Shown here: piece by piece, positions 44,740 to 53,399 of the stretch
How positions within the stretch are numbered: position 1 is the stretch's first letter
Layout: the number at the start of each line of letters is the position of its first letter
Assembly (NCBI GenBank): GCA_016860845.1
Contig: BOKF01000011.1
Location: 164,102-228,101 of the forward strand
Source: Chloroflexota bacterium
GTDB lineage: Bacteria; Chloroflexota; Anaerolineae; 4572-78; J111
Direction of reading: 5' to 3'
Length of the DNA stretch: 64,000 bases
Translations under genes and position numbers: made by a program
The notes under the pieces: generated by a model
Databases searched by the model: none
What the model was told of the DNA's origin: nothing
Seen by the model: the letters and a program-made list of their open reading frames with translations, nothing else

Positions 44740-46233
44740 CTACATGGCCATTGTCGCGGCCAGCATCACTTTTTCCTGGGTGGCCTCACTCCGGCTGAGT
44801 TCACCGGTCAGCCGGCCTTCCCGCATCACCAAAATACGGTCGCTCATGCCTAGGACTTCCGGCAGTTCAGATGAAATCATGATGATGGCCATGCCTTGCG
44901 CCGCCAGTTGGCTCATCAGCCCATGCACGGCTGCCTTGGTTCCGACATCAATCCCGCGCGTTGGCTCGTCCAGAATGAGGATGCGCGGCTTGGTGGTCAG
45001 CCATTTGGCCAACACCACCTTCTGCTGGTTGCCCCCCGACAGCTCCCGCGCTTTCTGCCACAACCCGGCTGCCCTGACCTCCATCTGAGTCGCAGCCTGG
45101 CGGGCCGTCTGCTGCTCACCCTGGCCAATTAACCAACCCATCCGGGCAAATTCTGACAGGATAGGCAAGGTGATATTTTGCGAGATCGGCAGCGGCAGAA
45201 TCAAGCCGTGATGCTGCCGGTCTTCGGGGACGTAAGCCAGCCCCAGACGCATGGCCTGTTCCGGACTGGTAATTTTGACCGGCTGGCCATCAATCTTTAT
45301 CACCCCGCCGGTAGCGGGGTCTATGCCAAAGATAGCCCGGGCCACGTCGGTGCGGCCCGCTCCGACCAGGCCGGCCATCCCCAATATCTCACCCTGACGC
45401 AGTTCAAAGGAAACATCGCGGAACAAGCCCTCCCGGCTCAACCCCTCGACTTGCAGAACGACCTTGCCGGCCTCCACGTCGAGCTTGGGGAACATGTCGG
45501 CCAGGGTGCGGCCGACCATCATCTGGATCAGGCTGTCGGTTGTGACCTCGCCGATGGTTTTGGTGCCGACATAGGCCCCGTCGCGCAGGACGGTTACCCG
45601 GTCGGCCAGTTGGAAAAGTTCTTCCAAGCGGTGAGAGATAAAGACAATGGCCGTACCGGCCTCACGCAGTTGGCGAACGATACGAAACAGATCGTCTACC
45701 TCGGCCAGGGTCAGCGAAGAGGTCGGCTCATCCATAATCAAAATCTTGGCATGAACAGAGAGCGCGCGGGCAATCTCAACCATCTGCTGCTGGGCCACAC
45801 TCAGGTTGCGCGCCTTTGTTTTTGGCTCAAGCTCCACGCCCAGCGAGTCAAGCAAAGCAGCGGCATCCTGGTGCATCCGGCCCCAGGCAATCTGGCCAGC
45901 CCCGCGGGTCGGCTGGCGGCCCACAAAAATATTCTCAGCAATATCCAAATCCGGAAAGAGACTCGGCTCTTGATAAATGGCCGCAATCCCATGCTGGCGT
46001 GACTCCAGCGGGTTATGAAAGACTACGGGTTGGCCATAAAGCCGGATTTCACCGCCATCGGGCTGGTGGACGCCGGTGATTACTTTGATCAGGGTAGACT
46101 TGCCGGCCCCGTTCTCGCCCAGCAAGGCATGTACTTCGCCGGGCCGCAGGTCAAAGGAAACATCGCGCAGGGCATGAACCCCGGCAAAACTTTTGCTGAT
46201 ATGCTCCATTTCGAGAATGGTGTTGTTGGTCAT
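44740..46233 (-). CDS. Sugar ABC transporter ATP-binding protein (RhaT/RbsA-like, duplicated)
   Basis: A 497-residue twin ABC protein. The first half has [12 protein letters not shown] (Walker A), NLSVAQQQMVEIARAL and ILIMDEPTSSLT. The second has [31 protein letters not shown] and [12 protein letters not shown]. The second Walker A is degenerate, as usual in this group. It follows the DeoR regulator by 26 bases. It powers the two permeases downstream. Confidence 0.95.
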   Translation of the reverse strand: MTNNTILEMEHISKSFAGVHALRDVSFDLRPGEVHALLGENGAGKSTLIKVITGVHQPDGGEIRLYGQPVVFHNPLESRQHGIAAIYQEPSLFPDLDIAENIFVGRQPTRGAGQIAWGRMHQDAAALLDSLGVELEPKTKARNLSVAQQQMVEIARALSVHAKILIMDEPTSSLTLAEVDDLFRIVRQLREAGTAIVFISHRLEELFQLADRVTVLRDGAYVGTKTIGEVTTDSLIQMMVGRTLADMFPKLDVEAGKVVLQVEGLSREGLFRDVSFELRQGEILGMAGLVGAGRTDVARAIFGIDPATGGVIKIDGQPVKITSPEQAMRLGLAYVPEDRQHHGLILPLPISQNITLPILSEFARMGWLIGQGEQQTARQAATQMEVRAAGLWQKARELSGGNQQKVVLAKWLTTKPRILILDEPTRGIDVGTKAAVHGLMSQLAAQGMAIIMISSELPEVLGMSDRILVMREGRLTGELSRSEATQEKVMLAATMAM

Positions 46234-46259
46234 AGTTATCTATTACGCCTTTGACATCA

Positions 46260-47030
46260 TTAAACGAGCAAGACTTCAATCCCGCGCTGCCGCATTTCAT
46301 TAACCATCGCTATGGGCGCATCGGAGTCGGTAATAAGCAGGTGGATTTGCTCCGCCGCAGCGAAGGTGGCCGTTGCAACATTGCCCCATTTACGGGCATC
46401 AATGACTCCAACTACCCGACGGCAGCATTCAACCATAGCTCGTTTCATCGTCACTTCACTCAGGTTGACATCGGTCAGACCTTCACTGGCGGTCACTCCA
46501 CGCGCGCCAAAAAAACCAAGCTGGACGTTGATGCCTTCCAGGGAATTATCTGGCGGCTGGCCCACCACCGAAATGGACTCGCGCCGCAGTTGACCGCCCG
46601 GCAAAATTACGTGAATCTGGGGTGAGTCGAGCAGACTCAGCGCCGCTTTGAGGCTGTTGGTGATGACGGTCAATTCGGATAACGGTTTAAGATAGGGGAT
46701 CATGGCTTGAGCAGTGGTGCTGGCATCGAGGAAGATCGTGTCGCCATGAGTAACCAATGTGGCCGCAGCCTGGCCGATGCGCCGCTTTTGGGCGGCCTGC
46801 TGCTGCTGGCGCACATCAAAGGAAAATTCGGGCATAACGGTGGTGGCAAAAGCCCGGCCTCGCGTGCGCAGTAACAGGCCTTGATTGCTCAAAGCCTGCA
46901 AATCCTGGCGGATCGTCACTTCCGACACGTCGAAGCGAACGCTCATATCTTCTACAGAGAGTTCGCCGGCCTCTTCGAGGGCAGCCAGGATATTTTGCCT
47001 ACGTTCCACCAGGCGGTGTTCTTTGCCCAA
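46260..47030 (-). CDS. DeoR family transcriptional regulator
   Basis: A 256-residue repressor. Residues 7-60 are the DeoR helix-turn-helix (RRQNILAALEEAGELSVEDM, SEVTIRQDLQALSNQG). The DeoRC sensor domain follows, with ASTTAQAMIPYL, VITNSLKAA, LPGGQLRRE and FFGARGV, which bind a phosphorylated sugar. The start is TTG 47030, with GAGGTGG 4 bases before it. It heads its own operon behind an excellent promoter with an inverted repeat at the start point, so it very likely represses itself and the importer. Confidence 0.92.
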   Translation of the reverse strand: MGKEHRLVERRQNILAALEEAGELSVEDMSVRFDVSEVTIRQDLQALSNQGLLLRTRGRAFATTVMPEFSFDVRQQQQAAQKRRIGQAAATLVTHGDTIFLDASTTAQAMIPYLKPLSELTVITNSLKAALSLLDSPQIHVILPGGQLRRESISVVGQPPDNSLEGINVQLGFFGARGVTASEGLTDVNLSEVTMKRAMVECCRRVVGVIDARKWGNVATATFAAAEQIHLLITDSDAPIAMVNEMRQRGIEVLLV

Positions 47031-47075
47031 GCGGCCACCTCTTTGTAGCTTTCGGAATAAATCAGGAAGGGGATG

Positions 47076-47093
47076 TTTCGTAAGAAATCGAAA
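47076..47093. promoter_or_regulatory. DeoR operator candidate
   Basis: TTTCG (47076-47080) and CGAAA (47089-47093) form an inverted repeat 8 bases apart, lying on the expected transcription start just after the -10 box. Confidence 0.6.
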
Positions 47094-47095
47094 GT

Positions 47096-47124
47096 ATTAT
47101 AAGGCCAAAAAAATTAGTTGTCAA
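47096..47124 (-). promoter_or_regulatory. Promoter of the DeoR-headed sugar operon
   Basis: On the minus strand a consensus TTGACA (47124-47119), 17 bases, and a consensus TATAAT (47101-47096). The regulator's start codon is at 47030. Confidence 0.85.
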
Positions 47125-47132
47125 ATTAAATG

Positions 47133-47168
47133 GAAGAGCTGACAGGTTTTGAAAACCTGCCAGCTCTC
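47133..47168 (-). terminator. Palindrome after the orphan corrinoid gene, terminator-like
   Basis: AGAGCTGACAGGTTTTG at the left pairs with AAAACCTGCCAGCTCT at the right, 15 of 16 positions. It lies just after the corrinoid gene's stop and just before the DeoR promoter, so it probably separates the two units. It looks like a dispersed palindrome as much as a terminator. Confidence 0.6.
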
Positions 47169-47171
47169 AAA

Positions 47172-47840
47172 TTAGGCTACCTGCTTCTCCTTCAACTCCG
47201 CCAGCAATTGCTTAGCCAGCCGCACGCACGAACTGGCATCAGGGGCGTAGCCGTCTGCGCCGACCACCTCGCAGTACTCCTGCGTTACCGGCGCGCCGCC
47301 AACCATAATTTTGACCTTGTCGCGGAGACCGGCCTCTTTAAAGGCTTCGATATTCTTCTTGAACATAGGCATGGTTGTGGTCAAAAAGGCGCTCATGCCG
47401 ACCAGTTCGGCTTTGTGTTCTATCACCGCAGCCACATATTTCTCCGGCGGGCAGTTAACCCCCAGGTCTACCACTTTGAAACCCGCCCCTTCGAGCATGA
47501 TGTTACACAAATTTTTGCCGATGTCGTGAATATCGCCCTTCACCGTTGCCATCACATACGTCCCAATTTGAATATTGGCATTGGATAGCAGCAGCGGCTT
47601 GAGGATGTCCATCGCCCCCTGCATGGCGCGGGCAGCGATGAGCATCTCGGGTACAAAATATTCACCCTGCTCAAATAGGCGCCCAACTTCTTCCAGGGCC
47701 GGAATCAGCGCATCAAAGAGTATGCTGATCGGCTCGATACCGAGTTCCAGGCCCTCCTTGACCAGCGCCTTGACCGGCTCCGCTTCCCCATCCAGGGTAT
47801 GTTCATACAATCCATCTAAAATTTCTTCACGGCGACTCAT
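47172..47840 (-). CDS. Corrinoid protein (MtaC/MttC-like), orphan copy
   Basis: A 222-residue cobalamin carrier with a helical cap at residues 1-90 and a B12-binding domain with KGDIHDIGKNLCN (DxHxxG). SAFLTTTMPMFKKNI and MVGGAPVTQEYCEVVGADGYAPDA follow. It is only moderately like the two carriers at 6206 and 8533, and no methyltransferase is beside it. It may serve a methyltransferase elsewhere or exchange methyl groups with the mttB cluster. The ATG at 47840 is chosen; a TTG one codon earlier is possible. The zinc-ribbon and CinA-like genes lie upstream in the same direction. Confidence 0.92.
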   Translation of the reverse strand: MSRREEILDGLYEHTLDGEAEPVKALVKEGLELGIEPISILFDALIPALEEVGRLFEQGEYFVPEMLIAARAMQGAMDILKPLLLSNANIQIGTYVMATVKGDIHDIGKNLCNIMLEGAGFKVVDLGVNCPPEKYVAAVIEHKAELVGMSAFLTTTMPMFKKNIEAFKEAGLRDKVKIMVGGAPVTQEYCEVVGADGYAPDASSCVRLAKQLLAELKEKQVA

Positions 47841-47861
47841 CAAATGTTATTTGACTCCTTA

Positions 47862-47950
47862 AGAATTAAGAATGAAGAAACGAGAAATAAGAATTTGGGC
47901 ATCGGTAGGTGAGTAATTAATTTCTTATTTCTAATTTTTTTATTTCTTTT
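47862..47950. repeat. AT-rich inverted repeat, AGAAATAAGAA family
   Basis: AAGAATTAAGAATGAAGAAA and CGAGAAATAAGAATT pair with AATTTCTTATTTCTAATTTT. The right arm codes for the last residues of the CinA-like protein. Confidence 0.65.
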
Positions 47951-49098
47951 GAGTGTACCACATTTCCCTCACGAATAGCAGTTGACGAGATGTCCATGCG
48001 AAAACCCGGAATTTCTTCAAATAATCCGCGATACCTCTGTGGCAGGTCCAAATCTTGCAGGGTAAGAAAATGATTGCCGCGCAGCCGGCCTGCTACCAGA
48101 AAGCGACAGCCGGCCGTGCGAATAGTTTTGAACGAGGCCAGCATTTCGGCCGGATCGTTATGATAAAAGCGCGGCTGGATCAATCGTTCGACGGTATCAA
48201 TCCCCAGGACAAAAACGCTGTGCGGAAAAAGCTGGGCCTTCTGGCTAAACAGAGGGGCGCGAGTCAGAATGACCGTACCCAAACCGGCAAACTGGGCTGC
48301 CCGCCGCTGGGCTTCTTCCAGACTAATCGGCGCTTTATCGGCATTGACCAGGGCCAGCTCAAAGTAAACCTCCTGCCCCAGGATCTCCGCTGCTGCCTCG
48401 GCCAGCCGCCGATGGGCTTCGTGAAGCGGGTTGAAGGCGCCCGACAGCAGGGCAATATGGGGTAGAATCTCGCCGGCGCTCATCTGGCCATCCGAGGCTA
48501 CGGTAACCCACTCAACTTCCTGGGTCAGCAGGCGAGAGATCAAATTAACCGGCTCAAAATGCTCGACCAAAGCCTCGTCGCCGGATAGTATAGGCGCAGG
48601 CAGCCCCTTGACCCCGCAGACATCGGCCACCGCCCAGAGAATGAGCAAGCTGACCAGATTCTCTTCCTGCTGGCGCGTCCGCAAGCCCTTGGTCAGGGTC
48701 AAGGCGTAAGAGGTTATACCGCAGGCGTCACAGACCGCCACACAGCAGCGATGGTCGCCGCGCTTGGTCCGGTCGGTAGCAATGGTCGCCGTAGAACCAA
48801 TCCCGGCCACGGACATCCCTGGCTCGGCTAACTGCCGCGCCCGGATGAAGGCCTTGGTAGCCATGGTCCGGGCCACTTGCGGCGAGGTAAATTGAGCTGG
48901 CTCAGAGCCTAGCAAACTAATGAGCGAATTTGCCGCGTAGCGGTCGGTCGCTTCCAGCACTGTCCGTGATGAGCCGGGCACGCCGTGCAGCCAGGCCAGC
49001 GCCTGCGCTCCGGCCCCCGCAAATTCTATCACCACCATCGGTGAAGCCGCATGGATCGCTCGGATCGGTTTTTCCAGGTCTGCAAGAGAAATATCCAA
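47917..49098 (-). CDS. CinA-C-like domain fused to a nucleotidyltransferase (NadD-like)
   Basis: A 393-residue two-domain protein. Residues about 5-165 resemble the CinA C-terminal/PncC fold (VPGSSRTVLEATDRYA, GIGSTATIATD), which in active enzymes deamidates NMN. The usual AESCTGG nucleophile motif is replaced by VVIEFAGAGAQ, so it may be inactive. Residues about 210-380 are a cytidylyltransferase-like domain with LLSGAFNPLHEAHRRL (GxFxPxHxxH) and ISSTAIREG (the ISSTxxR motif), which adenylylates a nucleotide such as NMN. Together they point to NAD salvage or detection of damaged nucleotide. The start appears to be TTG 49098. It lies 9 bases after the zinc-ribbon gene. Confidence 0.8.
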   Translation of the reverse strand: MDISLADLEKPIRAIHAASPMVVIEFAGAGAQALAWLHGVPGSSRTVLEATDRYAANSLISLLGSEPAQFTSPQVARTMATKAFIRARQLAEPGMSVAGIGSTATIATDRTKRGDHRCCVAVCDACGITSYALTLTKGLRTRQQEENLVSLLILWAVADVCGVKGLPAPILSGDEALVEHFEPVNLISRLLTQEVEWVTVASDGQMSAGEILPHIALLSGAFNPLHEAHRRLAEAAAEILGQEVYFELALVNADKAPISLEEAQRRAAQFAGLGTVILTRAPLFSQKAQLFPHSVFVLGIDTVERLIQPRFYHNDPAEMLASFKTIRTAGCRFLVAGRLRGNHFLTLQDLDLPQRYRGLFEEIPGFRMDISSTAIREGNVVHSKEIKKLEIRN

Positions 49099-49107
49099 AA
49101 TCGAGGC

Positions 49108-49386
49108 TCACTTTTCCGACTTGGCTTCTTTCTCAGCCTGAACCTCAGCCTTGGCCTCGGCCTTCTTTTGTTCGTAGTCAGCCACCATCGCCTGGATTTC
49201 GTCGGCCACACTGTCCAGTTCAGCCTGCATCTGGCTGACCGAAACTTTATTGATAGCCCGGCAGGCCGGACAAACGGCCTGATAATAGCTGGGCTTTTTC
49301 TTGTTCAGCTTGCTTAGCTCAAACCCAACAAAGACAGGGTCTAATTCAAAGCGCCGTTTGCACTTGAAACAGGTATGATTGATCAA
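49108..49386 (-). CDS. Small zinc-ribbon protein with coiled-coil tail
   Basis: A 92-residue protein of unknown function. CFKC and CPAC, 39 residues apart, would bind one zinc. The rest from about residue 52 on is charged and helical with heptad character (Glu/Ala/Lys-rich). AGGAGG lies 5 bases before the TTG at 49386, which is a far better start than the TTG at 49419. It heads a three-gene unit with the CinA-like and corrinoid genes. A protein-protein or nucleic-acid contact is possible. Confidence 0.7.
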   Translation of the reverse strand: MINHTCFKCKRRFELDPVFVGFELSKLNKKKPSYYQAVCPACRAINKVSVSQMQAELDSVADEIQAMVADYEQKKAEAKAEVQAEKEAKSEK

Positions 49387-49445
49387 AGTAACCTCCTCAT
49401 TATTGACATGCACGTTCAAAGTAAAACGTTACACATCTGCGGAGG

Positions 49446-49474
49446 ATTGTACCGCACCCGTGCTATCTCGTCAA
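49446..49474 (-). promoter_or_regulatory. Promoter of the zinc-ribbon/CinA-like/corrinoid unit
   Basis: On the minus strand TTGACG (49474-49469), 17 bases, TACAAT (49451-49446). The TTG start at 49386 is about 55 bases downstream. Confidence 0.65.
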
Positions 49475-49494
49475 TTGCATTTTAATGCTTAATT

Positions 49495-49523
49495 TTGACA
49501 AGCCCCCAGGCCCTGTCTATAAT
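49495..49523 (+). promoter_or_regulatory. Promoter of superoxide dismutase
   Basis: Consensus TTGACA (49495-49500), 17 bases, consensus TATAAT (49518-49523). It gives a leader of about 140 nt before the gene at 49670. Confidence 0.85.
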
Positions 49524-49669
49524 AGCATTCCCTCCCCTTAAAAGGGCTGTCTTGGGGATTTCTCAACACAATACCTTTTGGGTATTCCTTCCAGTCGTCT
49601 CAATCAACACCTCAACCGCGTCAATTTTAGCTTAAAAACATTTTTACTATAAAAAGGAGAGTTTTAGCC

Positions 49670-50296
49670 ATGGCTTTTGAATTACCTGCTCTGCCCTATG
49701 CTTCTAATGCATTAGAACCGCATATTGATGCCCGGACGATGGAGATCCATCACGGTAAGCATCATCAGGCTTATGTCAATAATCTGAACACAGCCCTGGA
49801 AGGCCACGCCGATTTGCAAAGCAAAAGTATTGAGAATTTGATCAAAGGGTTAAGCGCTGTGCCCGAAAATATCCGCACGGCTGTCCGCAACAATGGCGGC
49901 GGGCATCTGAACCACTCGATGTTCTGGCTGCTGATGGGCCCCAACGGCGGCGGCGAGCCAAGCGGCAATTTGGCGGCGGACATCAATTCAACCTTCGGCT
50001 CCTTTGCCAGCTTCAAAGAGCAGTTTGCCAAAGCAGGCGTGGGTCGTTTCGGTAGCGGTTGGGCCTGGCTGGTAGTCAATGGGGGCAAGCTTGAAATCTG
50101 CTCCACGGCCAACCAGGATAACCCTCTCATGGGCAAGGCCATCGCCGGCTGTGAAGGTACACCGATCCTGGGGATTGATGTTTGGGAGCACGCTTATTAT
50201 CTCAACTATCAAAACCGGCGTCCCGACTACATCGCCGCCTGGTGGAATGTGGTCAACTGGGACCAGGTGGCTAAAAACTACGCTGCAGCTAAATAA
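49670..50296 (+). CDS. sodA: Superoxide dismutase (Mn/Fe family)
   Basis: A 208-residue enzyme that turns superoxide into oxygen and peroxide. The metal ligands are His28 region ([13 protein letters not shown]), GHLNHSMFW, and [18 protein letters not shown] (Asp and His). The family signature DVWEHAYY is intact. [14 protein letters not shown] fits the Mn type, although Fe use cannot be ruled out. AGGAG lies 9 bases before the ATG. It has its own consensus promoter and terminator, so it is a single-gene unit. No signal peptide, so it is cytoplasmic. Confidence 0.96.
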   Translation: MAFELPALPYASNALEPHIDARTMEIHHGKHHQAYVNNLNTALEGHADLQSKSIENLIKGLSAVPENIRTAVRNNGGGHLNHSMFWLLMGPNGGGEPSGNLAADINSTFGSFASFKEQFAKAGVGRFGSGWAWLVVNGGKLEICSTANQDNPLMGKAIAGCEGTPILGIDVWEHAYYLNYQNRRPDYIAAWWNVVNWDQVAKNYAAAK

Positions 50297-50326
50297 GCGG
50301 CTTTCCTAAGATAATAGATGGCATCA

Positions 50327-50358
50327 TAGCCGGATCAGCGCTGATCCGGCTATTTTTT
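50327..50358 (+). terminator. Terminator of superoxide dismutase
   Basis: TAGCCGGATCAGC (50327-50339) with its exact reverse complement up to 50352, followed by TTTTTT. This is a strong intrinsic terminator 30 bases after the stop. Confidence 0.92.
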
Positions 50359-50384
50359 GTCTCAAAAATTAGGCTTAAAGGCTG

Positions 50385-50413
50385 TTGACATTTTTTTTCG
50401 ATGGGACTACAAT
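50385..50413 (+). promoter_or_regulatory. Promoter of the Rieske/ferredoxin pair
   Basis: TTGACA (50385-50390), 17 bases, TACAAT (50408-50413), about 30 bases before the Rieske start codon. Confidence 0.75.
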
Positions 50414-50442
50414 GGCCTTGTGAAATTTGTACCCAATAAATT

Positions 50443-50754
50443 ATGAGCGAGCGCATTAAAGTTGCCCAAACCGACCAAATCCCTCCCGGCAAAAGCAGGT
50501 TGGTTAAAGCCAAAGGGCACGAAATCGCATTATTTAATGTGGATGGCTCGTTCTACGCTATCAGTAACGTTTGCCCGCACAGCACAGGCCCCCTGGCCGA
50601 AGGACGTTTGTACGGCAAAATTGTCATCTGTCCATGGCACGGCGCTCAATTTGATGTGACCACGGGGCAGTATTGTGGCGGCCAGGCAGTTAAGCCGGTC
50701 TCTACTTACCCGGTCCTTATTGAAGGTTACTCCATTTTTATCGAAATAAGTTAG
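50443..50754 (+). CDS. Rieske [2Fe-2S] ferredoxin-like protein
   Basis: A 103-residue soluble Rieske protein. NVCPHSTGPLAEG and ICPWHGAQFDVTTG give the CxH and CxxH cluster ligands. There is no membrane segment. Such proteins act as electron carriers for oxygenases or nitrite-reductase-like enzymes. No oxygenase is adjacent. The transcript leader is short, with no clear ribosome site before ATG 50443. The ferredoxin gene follows 45 bases later. Confidence 0.92.
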   Translation: MSERIKVAQTDQIPPGKSRLVKAKGHEIALFNVDGSFYAISNVCPHSTGPLAEGRLYGKIVICPWHGAQFDVTTGQYCGGQAVKPVSTYPVLIEGYSIFIEIS

Positions 50755-50799
50755 CTCCAACCCTTTAACAACTTTCAAATCAATTTTAGGAGGATTTTA

Positions 50800-51093
50800 A
50801 TGACCCACACAATCACTGCACTTTGCACTCGCGAGGGCGACTGCGTTGAAGTTTGCCCGGTAGATTGCATCATCCCCGGCCCCAAGGGTGATCCCACCTG
50901 GGGCGACCTCTTCTTTATTGACCCCGACACCTGCATTGACTGCGGTGCATGCGTCCCGGTCTGCCCCCCAGAAGCCATTTTCCCGGAGGAAGATGTCCCT
51001 GCCGAATATGAGGCCGACACTGCCCGCAACGCCGCTTATTTCTCTGAAGGTCCCGGCTACTGGGATTATGATTTGGACGAACAACGCCATTGA
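50800..51093 (+). CDS. Ferredoxin (7Fe or 2x[4Fe-4S] type)
   Basis: A 97-residue electron carrier. The first cluster region CTREGDCVEVCPVDCI and the second CIDCGACVPVCPPEAI each hold the Cys set. The Asp-Cys spacing of the first region is like seven-iron ferredoxins of the FdxA type. The tail is acidic, about 35 residues long. AGGAGG lies 7 bases before the ATG. It is co-transcribed with the Rieske gene and followed by a terminator. It could feed low-potential electrons to corrinoid reactivation; this is only speculation. Confidence 0.93.
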   Translation: MTHTITALCTREGDCVEVCPVDCIIPGPKGDPTWGDLFFIDPDTCIDCGACVPVCPPEAIFPEEDVPAEYEADTARNAAYFSEGPGYWDYDLDEQRH

Positions 51094-51123
51094 GAATTGC
51101 GCCATTCTAGCCTAATAGATAAC

Positions 51124-51168
51124 AAAAAGCGGACTGCGCTGCTTTAGAGAGCGAGCCGCTTTTTATTT
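51124..51168 (+). terminator. Terminator after the ferredoxin gene
   Basis: AAAAAGCGG (51124-51132) pairs with CCGCTTTTT (51156-51164), with a smaller GCT/AGC stem inside and a TTTTATTTC tail. Confidence 0.85.
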
Positions 51169-51190
51169 CTCTGGAACCGAGGTAATAACG

Positions 51191-51898
51191 TTGACTCCAC
51201 CTATTCCCGACCGGGTCATGGTTATCATGGCCCATCCTGATGACCCCGAATTTTTCAGCGGGGGGACTATTGCCCGGTGGTGCGCCGCGGGCGCGGAAAT
51301 TATTTATCTTATTTTGACCAACGGCAACAAGGGCAGCGATGACCCCGACATGACTCCCGAAAATTTGGTGGCGGTTCGCCGGGAGGAACAGCAGGCTGCG
51401 GCCCATGTGCTGGGGGTCAAGCAGGTCATCTTTTTTGACGAGCCGGACGGCGAACTGCAATCTACCCTCATTTTGCGTAAACGCGTGGTGGCCGAAATCC
51501 GCCGCTTTAAACCCGATGCAATTATCACCCTCGACCCCACCCGTTACTTTTACCAGGGCATGTATATTAATCACGCCGACCACCGCGCCGCTGGCGAGGT
51601 CGCCGTTGACGCCGTTTTCCCGGCCGCTCGCAACCGCATGTACCACCCCGAACTACTGTACGATGGCCTGGAGCCGCACGCCGTCAAAGATGTTTACCTG
51701 GCCGGCACCATGCAGGCGAATCGTTGGGTGGACATTACCGACATGTTAGAGACCAAACTCAACGCCATTCGCTGCCACGCCAGCCAGATCAAGGACGTGG
51801 AAGCCGTGACGAAACGAGTTATGGAGCGCAGCCAGGCGGTAGACATGTACGGCCGCCAGGTTTATCGCGAAGAGTTTTATGTGATTACGCTGGGGTGA
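51191..51898 (+). CDS. PIG-L family deacetylase
   Basis: A 235-residue zinc-dependent N-deacetylase of the LmbE/MshB type. [14 protein letters not shown] gives the His-Asp-Asp metal and base residues, and [15 protein letters not shown] the second metal His. Members remove acetyl from N-acetylglucosamine-linked small molecules. The start appears to be TTG 51191 with GAGG 8 bases before it. An in-frame ATG closer to the AHPDD motif would leave too short an N-terminal strand. No thiol-cofactor genes are nearby, so the substrate is unknown. Confidence 0.9.
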   Translation: MTPPIPDRVMVIMAHPDDPEFFSGGTIARWCAAGAEIIYLILTNGNKGSDDPDMTPENLVAVRREEQQAAAHVLGVKQVIFFDEPDGELQSTLILRKRVVAEIRRFKPDAIITLDPTRYFYQGMYINHADHRAAGEVAVDAVFPAARNRMYHPELLYDGLEPHAVKDVYLAGTMQANRWVDITDMLETKLNAIRCHASQIKDVEAVTKRVMERSQAVDMYGRQVYREEFYVITLG

Positions 51899-51902
51899 TG
51901 GA

Positions 51903-51992
51903 AAGGTAGCAAGTAGCAAGGTAGCAGGACCCCAAAGTCGAAGGTTCCCACAATCTTCCTGTCTACTGTCTACCGTCTACCGTCTACTATCT
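51903..51992. repeat. GTCTACCGTC simple repeat (second copy)
   Basis: GTAGCAAGTAGCAAGGTAGC on the left and CTGTCTACTGTCTACCGTCT on the right. Related to 11652-11716. Confidence 0.65.
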
Positions 51993-52007
51993 TTCAAGGG
52001 AGGTAAC

Positions 52008-53399
52008 ATGACAAACTACCGTATTGAAACCGATACTATGGGCGAAATTCAAGTGCCCACCGATAAGTACTACGGCGCGCAAACGGCCCGCTCGTTGATC
52101 CATTTCAAGATTGGACACGATCGCTTTCCGCGCGAAATGATTCGGGCGATGGGCATTCTCAAAAAAGCGGCGGCCCTGACCAACAAAGAGTTGTATCCTA
52201 ACTTCGCTGAAAAAGCCGACCTGATTATCCGGGCCGCCGATGAAGTCATCGCAGGCAAGCTGGACGAACATTTTCCGCTCTCGATCTGGCAAACCGGCAG
52301 CGGCACTCAGACCAATATGAACGCCAACGAGGTCATCTCCAACCGGGCCATCGCGCTGGCCGGGGGCGTCATGGGCAGCAAAAAACCGATCCATCCCAAC
52401 GACGACGTCAACAAAGCCCAATCCTCGAACGACACCTTTCCGACGGCCATGCACATCGCCGCCGCCGAGGAAATTAACCGCCGCTTGCTGCCGATGGTCA
52501 AACAGTTGCGCGAGACGCTGGCAGCCAAGTCAGAGGAGTTCAAAGACACCATCAAAATTGGGCGGACCCACCTGATGGACGCCGTCCCGCTGACCCTGGG
52601 CCAGGAGTTTTCCGGCTATGTCCAGCAGCTCGACAACGACCTGAAGCGAATTGAATTTGCCCTCGACGGCCTGTATGAACTGGCTTTAGGCGGCACCGCC
52701 GTTGGTACGGGGCTAAACACCCACCCCGACTTTGCAGTCAAAGCCGCCGCCCACATTGCCCAGATCACCGGCCTGCCCTTCCGCACCGCCCCCAACAAGT
52801 TCGAGTCGCTGGCCGGTCACGATGCCGTTGTTTTTGCCAGTGGGGCCATGAAAACGCTGGCTGCCTCGCTGAACAAAATCGCTAACGACGTGCGCTGGCT
52901 GGCTTCCGGCCCTCGCTGCGGCATTGGCGAACTAACCATCCCCGAAAACGAACCCGGCAGCTCGATTATGCCCGGCAAGGTCAACCCGACCCAATCCGAG
53001 GCCATGACCATGGTCTGCGCCCAGGTGATGGGCAACGATGTGGCCGTCAACATCGGCGGCATGTCCGGCAATTTCGAGTTGAACGTCTTCAAGCCGGTCA
53101 TGATTTTCAACCTGCTGAATTCCATCCGTCTGCTGGCCGATGCCTGCGAGTCGTTCAACGAACACTGCGCCGTTGGCATCGAGGCCAATACAACCGTGAT
53201 TCAGGGCTATCTCAATAACTCGCTCATGCTCGTGACTGCTCTCAATCCCCACATTGGCTATGACAACGCGGCCAAAGTGGCCAAAAAAGCCCACGCCGAG
53301 AACAAGACGCTGCGTGAGACGGCCATCGAGCTGGGCTTGTTGACCGGCGAAAAGTTCGATGAGGTGGTCCGCCCGGAAAAAATGCTGGGACCGAAGTAA
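52008..53399 (+). CDS. fumC: Class II fumarate hydratase
   Basis: A 463-residue enzyme that adds water to fumarate to make L-malate in the citric acid cycle. [35 protein letters not shown] and the signature [13 protein letters not shown] (catalytic Ser loop) are complete, and length fits FumC. It needs no iron-sulfur cluster, so it suits an aerotolerant cell together with superoxide dismutase. GGGAGG lies 5 bases before the ATG. Confidence 0.97.
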   Translation: MTNYRIETDTMGEIQVPTDKYYGAQTARSLIHFKIGHDRFPREMIRAMGILKKAAALTNKELYPNFAEKADLIIRAADEVIAGKLDEHFPLSIWQTGSGTQTNMNANEVISNRAIALAGGVMGSKKPIHPNDDVNKAQSSNDTFPTAMHIAAAEEINRRLLPMVKQLRETLAAKSEEFKDTIKIGRTHLMDAVPLTLGQEFSGYVQQLDNDLKRIEFALDGLYELALGGTAVGTGLNTHPDFAVKAAAHIAQITGLPFRTAPNKFESLAGHDAVVFASGAMKTLAASLNKIANDVRWLASGPRCGIGELTIPENEPGSSIMPGKVNPTQSEAMTMVCAQVMGNDVAVNIGGMSGNFELNVFKPVMIFNLLNSIRLLADACESFNEHCAVGIEANTTVIQGYLNNSLMLVTALNPHIGYDNAAKVAKKAHAENKTLRETAIELGLLTGEKFDEVVRPEKMLGPK

